From: CAZXSK01 sp964642855 | GTDB taxonomy: Bacteria; Planctomycetota; Phycisphaerae; SM23-33 | Length of the DNA: 52,666 nucleotides | Reading direction: 5' to 3' | NCBI GenBank assembly: GCA_964642855.1 | Contig: CAZXSK010000021.1 | Location: 1 to 52,666, forward strand | Part shown: positions 17,236-24,695 of the stretch, in pieces | Layout of the letters: every line of letters starts with the position of its first letter | Position numbering within the stretch: the stretch's first letter is position 1 | Position numbers and translations under genes: made by a program | Notes under the pieces: model-generated | Told to the model about the DNA's origin: nothing | Seen by the model: the letters and a program-made list of their open reading frames with translations, nothing else | Databases searched by the model: none

Positions 17236-18930
17236 CTATCCGCAGCAGCCTCCCTGGGCAGGTCCGTCATCGCAGCGTTGTTTCATCTCCTCGTAGAACA
17301 TCCGAACGGGCGCTCCGCCCATGGCGATCGCAAGCCAGGCGGCTTCCTCCAGCTGCTGGTCGGTCAGGCCCATCGATCGTGCCTTGCGCCAGTGGGCTTG
17401 GAAGCAGGGCTCGCAGCGGGCCAGGATTACCAGCGCGAAGGTGACGATCTCCTTCGTGCGGGCATCGATCGCCCCCTCTTGCCCCGCCGATCGCATCAGA
17501 TCTCCGAACGCCCGGAGCGAATCGCCTGCTGTGGTATCGGCGACGGCCTGATCGGATGGCGACCCGCAGCAGCAGGGGGATTCATCGGTTGGGGAGAGAG
17601 TCTGCTCCCGGGTTGCACTGTCGCAGCAAGTTTCCGTCGCGGCTGGCTGACAGCAGGCAGCGGTTTCGTCCGCCGTCTGCGCGTTGGGGCCCGGCGTGTC
17701 GACGATCTCTCGAAGCGTGGCGGCTTCTGCATCCTCGCTGGAGAGGGTCACTGCGATTGCTCCGGCCGATTCCGCAACGATGCGCCCGATCGTCCACGCC
17801 CGGACGCCTCGAGCTTCCAGCGCCTCCAGCAGCGCCACATGATGCGGATGCGGCACGGCGATCAGCAACCCGCCGGAGGTCTGTGCGTCGAATCCCAGAG
17901 CGACCTGCTCCGGCGAAGCGGCCTGGCTTATGCCGATGTCCTCCGCGACGTACTCGGTATTGCGCTCGATCGCCCCCGGGATCACCTCATCGGCAAGGGC
18001 CTCCAGGGCGCCCTCGAACGCCGGCAGCGCGTCGGCCCAGACCTGCGCGGTAACTCCCGAGTGGCGGCACATGCCCACCAGGTGCCCAAAGAGCCCGAAG
18101 CCGGTGACGTCCGTCGCGGCGGAGATACCCACATCGCTCATCGCCTCGGCGGCCTCCCGGTTCAGCGTGGCCATGGACTCCTCGACCGGCGAGAAGTTCA
18201 CCGCCCGGCCGATCTGCCTGCAGAAGCTCAACACCCCCGCACCAAGCGGTTTGGTGAGCACCAGCACGTCGCCGACCCGGGCGCTGTTGCGGGCTACGAC
18301 CTTCTCGGCTGCAATCGTTCCGGTGATTGCGAACCCCAGCTTGATTTCCTCGTCCTTCACGCTGTGGCCGCCGATCAATGCGACGTCGGCCTCGGCGAAG
18401 ACGTCCATCGCGCCTTTCATCATGCGATACATCAGCTCCCCGGGCAGCGTTTCGGAGGGATATGCGAGCACGCTCAGGGCGCTTCTGGGTTGGCCTCCCA
18501 TCGCGTAGATGTCCGAGAGACAATTGGCTGCACAGATGCGGCCAAATGTTTCGGCGTCGTCGACGCAGGGAGTCATGACGTCGACAGTCTGGACGAGACA
18601 GGTCTGCTGGTCCAGGCGGTATACGCCGGCGTCGTCGCCGGCGGGCATGCCGGAGATCACGGCCGGGTCGTCGACAACGGGCAGACGCTTGAGCACGGTT
18701 TCCAGGTCGGCCGGGGCAATCTTGCTGGCGCATCCGGCGTTGTGGACCCGCTCGGTCAGGCGGATGGTGTCGACCGGAACGGGGTCCGGACGCTCGCCCG
18801 CGCAGGGGCAGTAGCCATCGCTTTGGAACACGTCACACGGGCAGGGCTTTCGCGGGTCGCAGATGCAGTGTCCCAGCTTCATCGACCGTTGCATGATGCG
18901 TCGCCGCTTGGCGAGATCTACGTTCGGCAT
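17236..18930 (-). CDS. selD: Selenophosphate synthetase fused to an AhpD-like CxxC domain
   Basis: SelD makes selenophosphate from selenide and ATP for Sec-tRNA synthesis. The SelD core (about residues 55-410) has NAGCASKI with catalytic Cys67 and Lys70, GDDAGVY, VQTVDVMTP, TGTIAAEKV, TDVTGFGLFGH and FDAQTSGGLL. Two additions are odd. The N-terminal 45 residues contain three CxC pairs (residues 22-43). After a Cys-rich linker (CC, CC, CCCG), residues about 479-564 form an AhpD/carboxymuconolactone-decarboxylase-like domain with CEPC at 506-509 and a downstream His, ending in GGCCG. The total is 564 residues against about 350 for plain SelD. The ATG has GAGGAG eight bases upstream. It follows a Sec-containing gene by 44 bases on the same strand. 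Confidence 0.93.
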   Translation of the reverse strand: MPNVDLAKRRRIMQRSMKLGHCICDPRKPCPCDVFQSDGYCPCAGERPDPVPVDTIRLTERVHNAGCASKIAPADLETVLKRLPVVDDPAVISGMPAGDDAGVYRLDQQTCLVQTVDVMTPCVDDAETFGRICAANCLSDIYAMGGQPRSALSVLAYPSETLPGELMYRMMKGAMDVFAEADVALIGGHSVKDEEIKLGFAITGTIAAEKVVARNSARVGDVLVLTKPLGAGVLSFCRQIGRAVNFSPVEESMATLNREAAEAMSDVGISAATDVTGFGLFGHLVGMCRHSGVTAQVWADALPAFEGALEALADEVIPGAIERNTEYVAEDIGISQAASPEQVALGFDAQTSGGLLIAVPHPHHVALLEALEARGVRAWTIGRIVAESAGAIAVTLSSEDAEAATLREIVDTPGPNAQTADETAACCQPAATETCCDSATREQTLSPTDESPCCCGSPSDQAVADTTAGDSLRAFGDLMRSAGQEGAIDARTKEIVTFALVILARCEPCFQAHWRKARSMGLTDQQLEEAAWLAIAMGGAPVRMFYEEMKQRCDDGPAQGGCCG

Positions 18931-18974
18931 ATCGGTGTCTCCTCGAGGCCAGGCCTCGTGGAGGCACCGGCCGG

Positions 18975-20087
18975 CTAGGGCAGCTCATGTTTCTTTTCGG
19001 GGCATTTCACCTCGATCCCGTCGATCCGGTAGGAGATCGTTGCGGTGATCGTTCCGGTCAGACTGGATGGCGCACGCCATGTGCGCGAGCAGGTGAAGCC
19101 TCAGCCATACTCCAATGTGCCCGAGTATCGCTCCTTGCCGTTCTCGTCGATGATGGTGATCGTCGGGGCGGGGGGGCGCTTGTTGCGCATGTACACCGAC
19201 CGCACGGCTCGGCCTTGGGCGTCCCGCAGCGCCATCGACAGCCGCACGCTCCGACCAAACAGTCCGCGCTTGCCCGCGCTGACGGCCGGGGTTGCCTGCA
19301 GCGGCAGGAACGACAGCGCGCTGGTCTTGCCGGCTACGATCTTCACCGGAGCACGTTTACCGTAGTCCCGGATCTCCAAAGCCAGCTCGGGCCGGTGATC
19401 GTTATCCTTCTTGCTTGCGTCATACCTCGCGACAACGTACTCGCCGGCCGGAATGGACACTTCGTTGCCGTCGCCCTGATCGAATTCCATGATGTACCTG
19501 TCGCTGATGAGCTGCAGCGACCAGGCGTCCCAGCGGTGGGGCAGCTTCAGCGTGCCGATCTTGCCCTTCAGCGGACGAAGGACCACCCGCGAGTCATCCT
19601 GAGGCAGGAGAGACGAAACGTACCATCGGCCTGCGATCTGGACGGGCTGGCCGAATCTCGCCTTCACCTCGGGTTCTGCGAAGTTCGCATCGAGGCTGAG
19701 CACAAGCAGGTCGCCGCGTTGGTAGCCCCGTCCGGCTGGCCGGTAGCGATCGGCAGCCTCCAGGTTGTTGTTCGTATCATGCAGCCGAAGGTGGTAGGTC
19801 TTGCCGAGCACGTCGATCGTTGCCACCCGGGCGGTGTCCAGCGTCAGCGTAAGGTTTCGCGTCGAGCCACGCTTGACATAGCGCAGGCCCACGATGATTG
19901 GTACGCTCCTGCCATCGATCCGGACCGTTGCTTCGCCCGACGCCCTCGCCGAGAAGAACCGCTCCCTCTTCTGCATCTTCAGGGGAAGGACAACGGCTTC
20001 GGAGAAGTCTCCCTGGCCAGTCAGGTCGAGTCGAGCCACAGACGGGTTGGCGTCTTCCGATGAATTCGCATCGATCGCGACCCAGAT
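18975..20087 (-). CDS. Predicted exported selenoprotein, large form, 5' end in assembly gap (UGA at 19103-19101 = Sec)
   Basis: This is the paralogue of the protein at 15425-16981. Its N-terminus lies in the N gap, so the start is unknown. About 370 residues are visible, including an EF-hand-like DTNNNLEAADRY and VSIPAGEY, which matches the paralogue. The conventional frame ends at GTLEYG before a UGA. Read as Sec, the frame continues GFTCSRTWRAPSSLTG and stops at TAG 41 residues after U. That is exactly the length seen in the two small lipoproteins, with the same YG-U-G-x-x-C-S-x-T-W pattern. A hairpin GCGCAC-ATGGC-GTGCGC follows the UGA. selD begins 44 bases downstream. The function is unknown. 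Confidence 0.82.
19070..19103 (-). promoter_or_regulatory. UGA-Sec codon with SECIS-like hairpin (large form, minus strand)
   Basis: UGA at 19103-19101. After 14 bases, GCGCAC (19086-19081) pairs with GTGCGC (19075-19070) around the loop ATGGC. Compared with GCACAC/GTGTGC in the small forms, the third pair A-T has become G-C on both arms, a compensatory change. Confidence 0.8.
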
Positions 20088-20187
20088 NNNNNNNNNNNNN
20101 NNNNNNNNNNNNNNNNNNNNNNNNNNNNNNNNNNNNNNNNNNNNNNNNNNNNNNNNNNNNNNNNNNNNNNNNNNNNNNNNNNNNNNN
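20088..20187. other. Assembly gap (100 N)
   Basis: A run of exactly 100 N, a placeholder for a gap of unknown size. It hides the 5' end of the minus-strand Sec-protein gene. Confidence 0.99.
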
Positions 20188-20204
20188 CGGCAATGCATCG
20201 TACC

Positions 20205-20224
20205 AAACCGGACCCGCTGTCCGG
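20205..20224 (-). terminator. Weak terminator after the GH28 gene
   Basis: On the minus strand CCGGAC, a 5-base loop and GTCCGG are followed by TTT. It lies 58 bases after the GH28 stop codon, just before the gap. Confidence 0.4.
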
Positions 20225-20281
20225 GCGAAGGTTGGCGGGCGATCTGTTACCGATAAGACGTACCGTCGACGGAGATGTTCG

Positions 20282-21724
20282 CTACGAGCCGATTGCCCGC
20301 AGGTCGACGTCGTGGCAATCCTCCAGGGCAACCGGATCCAGATCTCCATCGTTCCCCGCCAGGTGGGGGCAGTCTACGACGGACCCGCGCAGGTTCCGGG
20401 CCGCCAACCCATGCCACGCCGGCACGTCGGCGCCGGCTTTGGGCAGGCGGGTCCGGATGTTCTGCAACCAGAGGCGATCAACGTTCTCAGCTACGACGAC
20501 GGCATTGGTCGCCTGTCCCCAGGGGCAGTCGTTGGAGTTCTGATGGGACTTGCAGATCTTCGCAAGCTCACGATTGTCCTCGAGCTTCGGATGCGACAGA
20601 TCGATGTCCCGCAGCGTGACGTCCTCGATGCACGAACCTTCTGCGGCCGTCAGTACGCACCGACCCTTCGTCTCAGCTACGATGTTGCTGATAACGATCC
20701 CCCGCATCGAGCCCAGGGGCGAGTCGGGACCGCGGCCGTGGTGCTGAATGTCGCAGTAGACGACCTTCTCCTGCGGGATCTCGTCGGGCACCATGCACCG
20801 GCCTGTGATGTTCGTGATCGCGACGTTCTCGATGAATCCGGGCGTCCACATTTCCAGTTGGATCATCCGAAGGGCCTGCTCGACCACGCAGTTGCTCATG
20901 GACACGTCACGAATGCCACAACTGGTCTCCGCCCCCAGGCCCAGGGCTGCGCAGTTGGTCTTCAGCGTGCAGTTGGTCACCGCGATTCGCTCGCAGGTGC
21001 GGGCGTCTTCGGTGGCCTTGAGGATGATGCTGTCGTCGCAGCCGACGATGCGACAGTTGCTGATCATCACGTCCCGGCAGCCGTTGACGTCGATGCCGTC
21101 GGTGTTCGGGCCGTAGATGTGGCTGTCGATGGTGATGCCGTCGATCCGCACGCGGTCGCAGCAGAACGGGTGCACGCCCCAGCCCGGTGCGTTGCGGAAG
21201 ACGACGTCGCGGATCACCAGGTCGCTGCAGTATCGCAGCTCGATCATCGGATTAATGCGGGGCTTCCAGCCTCGCCAGAAGGGCCCGTCTTCCGGCCAGT
21301 GGGGAGGCATGCGGCGGAGATCGTCGGAGATGTCCACCCCGCGTGCTTTCAGGTCGCGCAGGGGCGGCTCCCAGAACCGCTCGCCGCGCCCGTCGATTTC
21401 GCCGTCGCCTTCGATCGTCAGGTTCTCGCAGTGATCTGCAACCAGGGTGTGGTAGCGATTCGGACTGTTCTCGCCTGCACGTTTCTGCGGTGTGTAGTCG
21501 TTCAGGTCGTCATGGGCTTGAAGAACCGCTCCGCGACGCAGGTGAAACCGCAAGCCGCTGCGAAGGTGCAGCGTGGTGATGGTCCATCGACCCGGTGGGA
21601 CGGTGACCGTTCCGCCGCCACGCTCGCCAACTTCATCGATTACCCGCTGGATGGCTTCGGTGGTCGCCAGGGGGTGATCGGTCTGTCGCAGTCGTTCAGC
21701 CAGTGCAGTTTCATGGGTATCCAT
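20282..21724 (-). CDS. Glycoside hydrolase family 28 (polygalacturonase-like) protein
   Basis: A right-handed beta-helix pectinase-type enzyme of 480 residues, with no clear signal peptide. The GH28 signature is present: PNTDGIDVNG (catalytic Asp region) followed by GCDDSIILK with the Asp pair. The later His/Arg motifs are altered: the usual GHG site reads LGLGAE, so the specificity may differ from true polygalacturonase. The N-terminus (AIQRVIDEVGERGGGTVTVPPG.W) is the start of a pectate-lyase-superfamily helix. The ATG at 21724 has GGAGG five to six bases upstream. The gene begins 28 bases after the stop of a second GH28 gene, forming a two-gene unit. Confidence 0.88.
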   Translation of the reverse strand: MDTHETALAERLRQTDHPLATTEAIQRVIDEVGERGGGTVTVPPGRWTITTLHLRSGLRFHLRRGAVLQAHDDLNDYTPQKRAGENSPNRYHTLVADHCENLTIEGDGEIDGRGERFWEPPLRDLKARGVDISDDLRRMPPHWPEDGPFWRGWKPRINPMIELRYCSDLVIRDVVFRNAPGWGVHPFCCDRVRIDGITIDSHIYGPNTDGIDVNGCRDVMISNCRIVGCDDSIILKATEDARTCERIAVTNCTLKTNCAALGLGAETSCGIRDVSMSNCVVEQALRMIQLEMWTPGFIENVAITNITGRCMVPDEIPQEKVVYCDIQHHGRGPDSPLGSMRGIVISNIVAETKGRCVLTAAEGSCIEDVTLRDIDLSHPKLEDNRELAKICKSHQNSNDCPWGQATNAVVVAENVDRLWLQNIRTRLPKAGADVPAWHGLAARNLRGSVVDCPHLAGNDGDLDPVALEDCHDVDLRAIGS

Positions 21725-21752
21725 CGGGTCCTCCAACTGGCAGGGGGTGGGG

Positions 21753-23072
21753 TTACTGTCCTGTCACGCGGTCGAGGCAGGCGTTGGTCACGTCTTCCAT
21801 CAGCAGGGGCTTTCGGGCGTCCGGCGAGGCCAGGCGGATGTCGACATCCCGCATTTTCAAGCCATCCACATGCCGGATGAAGAACCCGTACGTCGGCAGG
21901 TGCATGCCCTTCTTGTTGCCGTACATGTTCACCTCGGGATAGGCCCCGCTGTTCTCGGGGACCTCCCGGAGAATGCTCTCGGATTGCACCCCGCCGACCT
22001 GCTCGATGCTGATATCCGAGAGGCTCACACGGCGGATCGGGTGACCCGGATAGCCCGAGATAGAGCACGAAATCGGGCCTGCCTGCCGGGCGATAACGTT
22101 GCGGATGGCAATGTCCTCCATCCGGCCGTGGTCGGGGGTGTCGTCTGGCAGGCGACGGTCCCACCGATCGCCCAGGCGAATGAAGATCGGCGCGAAGACC
22201 TTCTCCACGATCAGCCCTTCGATGCTGATGCCGCGCATGGTTCCGCCGTCGGTGCACTCCAGCGCGCAGCCGGTGATCAGAGGTCGGCCTTCGGGATGGC
22301 TGGGTATCGGCTCGGGATGTCGGGAGGGCGTGAGCACGCAATCGGCGATGCGGATGTTCTCGAACCCCGCGATGCTCTCGGTGCCGAACTTGATGCCGTG
22401 GCAGTTGGACCGCAGACGACAGCCGGTGACAACGATGTTCCGGCAGGGGTAAGGGCCGGTGTTCTTGAACACCAGCGCGTCGTCGCGGCTGTCGATGTCG
22501 CAGCCGACGATACGCACCTCGCTGCTGCCGTCGAGATCCAGGCCGTCGTTGGTGCGATTGTTGTGGTTCCACACGCTTACCCCGTCAATGAGCACTTCCT
22601 CGCAATGGAAGTACTGCTGCATCCACGTTCCCGAATGGATGAGTCTCACGTCGCGGACAGTCACCCGCCTGCAGCAGAGAAAGTGGAGGTTCAGGGGCTG
22701 GCATTCACCCTGGGAGAGCTCTTCCAGGCAGCCATGGTTGCCATCGATCGTGCCCTGTCCCGTGATGGCGACATCCTCGCAGCTGTCGGCGAGTATCAAC
22801 CTGCGCGTGAATGGCCTGCGGGTCTGGACTCGGTCTTCGGGGAACCATTCGGGGTAATCGGCCAGGCGGCTGGTGCCCTGGAGCACGGCCCCGGGCTGCA
22901 GGTGCAGTTCGATGCCCGATTTCAGATGAAGGGTCCCTGTCCGCCACAGGCCCGGCGGAATCGTAACCCGGCCGCCGGTCGGTGCAAGCTGGTCAATGGC
23001 AGCCTGGATGGCTTCGGTGTTGACCGCTTGGGGGCCGGGGAGGGCTCCGTGTTCGCGAATGTCACCACTCAT
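21753..23072 (-). CDS. Glycoside hydrolase family 28 protein, first gene of the pair
   Basis: A 439-residue GH28 beta-helix protein related to the one downstream. N-terminal AIQAAIDQLAPTGGRVTIPPG leads into the helix. The catalytic region reads RTNDGLDLDGSSEVRIVGC, then SRDDALVFK, and SNCHGIKFGTES. The last retains a G-x-K-x-G-T-E arrangement with the His three residues before the Lys. No signal peptide is evident. The frame is open far upstream, but the ATG at 23072 is preceded by AAAGGAAG and by a -35/-10 pair (TTGCCC and TAGACT), which fixes the start. It probably cleaves a uronic-acid-containing polysaccharide; the exact substrate is unknown. Confidence 0.88.
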   Translation of the reverse strand: MSGDIREHGALPGPQAVNTEAIQAAIDQLAPTGGRVTIPPGLWRTGTLHLKSGIELHLQPGAVLQGTSRLADYPEWFPEDRVQTRRPFTRRLILADSCEDVAITGQGTIDGNHGCLEELSQGECQPLNLHFLCCRRVTVRDVRLIHSGTWMQQYFHCEEVLIDGVSVWNHNNRTNDGLDLDGSSEVRIVGCDIDSRDDALVFKNTGPYPCRNIVVTGCRLRSNCHGIKFGTESIAGFENIRIADCVLTPSRHPEPIPSHPEGRPLITGCALECTDGGTMRGISIEGLIVEKVFAPIFIRLGDRWDRRLPDDTPDHGRMEDIAIRNVIARQAGPISCSISGYPGHPIRRVSLSDISIEQVGGVQSESILREVPENSGAYPEVNMYGNKKGMHLPTYGFFIRHVDGLKMRDVDIRLASPDARKPLLMEDVTNACLDRVTGQ

Positions 23073-23145
23073 GGTCTTCCTTTCAGGTCTTGCAAGCCGG
23101 TCCAGAACAGCCAGGCCCGCCCGCGAGCTTCGCGTGAAGCCGACC

Positions 23146-23174
23146 AGTCTACCGGCGTGCAGGACCTCGGGCAA
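23146..23174 (-). promoter_or_regulatory. Promoter of the GH28 gene pair
   Basis: On the minus strand TTGCCC (23174-23169) and TAGACT (23151-23146) are separated by 17 bases. The -35 box overlaps one arm of the inverted repeat at 23172-23187. Confidence 0.55.
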
Positions 23175-23187
23175 CCGGTTCCGGTTG
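23172..23187. promoter_or_regulatory. Inverted repeat, possible operator of the GH28 genes
   Basis: CAACCGG-TT-CCGGTTG: 7-bp perfect arms around two bases, touching the -35 box. It contains the palindrome AACCGGTT, whose central CG recalls LacI-family operators. Confidence 0.45.
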
Positions 23188-23224
23188 GGGATCAAGTCTG
23201 TCAGAAACTTTGGGTTCTTCCAGT

Positions 23225-23245
23225 TGCCTGAGGTATACTCAGGCA
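23225..23245. promoter_or_regulatory. Inverted repeat over the pseudopilin promoter
   Basis: TGCCTGAG-GTATA-CTCAGGCA: 8-bp perfect arms around a 5-base centre. It includes a TATACT -10-like hexamer, about 92 bases before the pseudopilin start. It is an operator candidate, or alternatively a hairpin. Confidence 0.5.
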
Positions 23246-23336
23246 GCAGACGCAGGCCATGTCCGGAAATCGGGCCGATTCGGCTGGCGTCCGCACATCT
23301 CCGACAGGCCGGGCGGGTTGGGCAAGGAGTCCGAAC

Positions 23337-24143
23337 ATGGCCGTCGTCAATCACCGGGAAACTCGACTCTGGAACGTCCGATGGAGCGGGTCTGCGCGTC
23401 GCAGCGCATTTACGTTGATCGAGTTGCTCGTGGTCATCGCGATCATCGCGCTGCTGGTGAGCATCCTGCTGCCCTCGCTGGCCAAGGCTCGACATCTGGC
23501 CCGGCGAACCGTCTGCCAGGTGAACCTCAGCAACGTGGGCAAACAGATCCATGTCTACGCCGCGGACTTCCGTGGCCGAACCCCGCCGCACGAGAATGAC
23601 CCGCGCAACCGTGTGAGCACGGCCCACGCCACGATGAAGATCTTCTACAACAGTTGCTGGGGCGATAATCCAAAGCGCTGGCCTCTGAACTTCGGCGTGC
23701 TGTTCCACGCGGGATACATTTCCACGCCGGAGTGGATGTACTGTCCCGGCCAGCCGTACGATGGCTACCGCTTCGACAACCCGAAATACCAGGACTACTG
23801 GGCAGAGAAGGACGTTCTGGATACCCAGGTGTTCTGCTCGTACCTGTACGATCCGAACCCGGACATGGAGAAACCCTATTACCACGGCGGGGAGCCGCCC
23901 AAGCACCCGACGGTCGACACCATGCCGCCTAACTGGATCCTGGCGATGGACTTCCTGGGAAACCGTCGCAAACGCTTTGCTCATCAGACCCTGGGCCATG
24001 GGTGGAACATCCTTCGGGCGGACACCAGCGCCCAGTGGCACGTCAACGAAGAGGTCTACGAGTACATCAAGGACATCCACAGCCATGGGCGGTGGAACGA
24101 ATTTCTCCATGCCCGCGACGCACTGCTTGAGATGAGACACTGA
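23337..24143 (+). CDS. Type II secretion-like pseudopilin (prepilin N-methylation domain)
   Basis: A pseudopilin-like exported protein of 268 residues. The prepilin cleavage motif SAFTLIELLVVIAII (residues about 23-37) is followed by ALLVSILLPSLAKAR. The following domain is aromatic and Pro-rich, with WGDNPKRWPLNFGVLF and a C-terminal WHVNEEVYEYI. That replaces the FFDGH ending of the other pseudopilin. The ATG at 23337 has AAGGAG eight bases upstream; earlier in-frame starts are not supported. Two small lipoprotein genes with in-frame UGA follow 63 bases later on the same strand, so the three may be co-transcribed. The GH28 genes are divergent. Confidence 0.9.
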   Translation: MAVVNHRETRLWNVRWSGSARRSAFTLIELLVVIAIIALLVSILLPSLAKARHLARRTVCQVNLSNVGKQIHVYAADFRGRTPPHENDPRNRVSTAHATMKIFYNSCWGDNPKRWPLNFGVLFHAGYISTPEWMYCPGQPYDGYRFDNPKYQDYWAEKDVLDTQVFCSYLYDPNPDMEKPYYHGGEPPKHPTVDTMPPNWILAMDFLGNRRKRFAHQTLGHGWNILRADTSAQWHVNEEVYEYIKDIHSHGRWNEFLHARDALLEMRH

Positions 24144-24206
24144 TCGCCCGATACGGTCGACAGGGGGTCACTGTGGACACCCCGAGCCCTTGCGGATGTC
24201 GACCCT

Positions 24207-24635
24207 ATGATCGACGGAAGACAACAACTCGTCGTGGTGCTCGCCGGTCTGCTCCTGGCTTGGCTTCCGGGCTGCAGGCGGGCGATGTCCAGGCCCGGTC
24301 GCGACGAGCGGTCGTACACCGTCTGGGCCAAGCCGAAGATCGACGAAGGCAGCAGATACGTGACCTTTGTGCTGTGCATCGAGGACGACCGCGGGCAGGG
24401 GCACAACAGGCTCACGCCGCCCGAGGGCGGCGGGCCAATCACTCCCACCATCCGTGTCTACGACGTCGACGGGTTCGAGGTGCATTCCGCCCAGATGGGG
24501 TATGGCTGAGGCGGGACGTGTTCGCACACATGGAGTGTGCCCTATGACTGTGGCGGCGAGTTGGCGGTGGTCATCGAGTGCGGCGAAAGCTCGCTGGACA
24601 TTACCACCCGCGAGACCAGCTTCTTCATCCCGTGA
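24207..24635 (+). CDS. Predicted small selenoprotein lipoprotein (UGA at 24507-24509 = Sec101)
   Basis: A 142-residue protein if UGA codon 101 is read as Sec; 100 residues if not. A lipoprotein signal ends in LPGC near residue 22. A beta-rich domain follows (SYTVWAKPKIDEG, VTFVLCIEDDRGQG, TIRVYDVDGFEVHS) and leads into QMGYG-U-GGTCSHTWSVP. It ends with a strand pair (ELAVVIECGESSLDI) and stops at TGA (24633-24635) 41 residues after U. U101 and Cys105 are four residues apart and could form a selenenylsulfide; two more Cys (PYDCGG, VIECGE) are specific to this copy. A close paralogue follows 60 bases on. The start has only a weak ribosome-binding site. The function is unknown. Confidence 0.87.
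24507..24540 (+). promoter_or_regulatory. UGA-Sec codon with SECIS-like hairpin (first small lipoprotein)
   Basis: UGA at 24507-24509. After 14 bases, GCACAC (24524-24529) pairs with GTGTGC (24535-24540) around the loop ATGGA. GGG (24513-24515) could add a lower stem with the following CCC. The hairpin encodes SHTWSV of the protein. Confidence 0.82.
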
Positions 24636-24695
24636 AGCCGGTAAATGGCGGGGCGATTTCGCTTTGCCCGGCTGGTCCGGTAGAATGTCTGCACC

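Noticed and set aside
21753..24140. A 795-codon minus-strand gene
   Set aside because: The upstream 356 codons run antisense through the pseudopilin gene and have no coding character. The GH28 protein begins at 23072 behind a ribosome-binding site and promoter.
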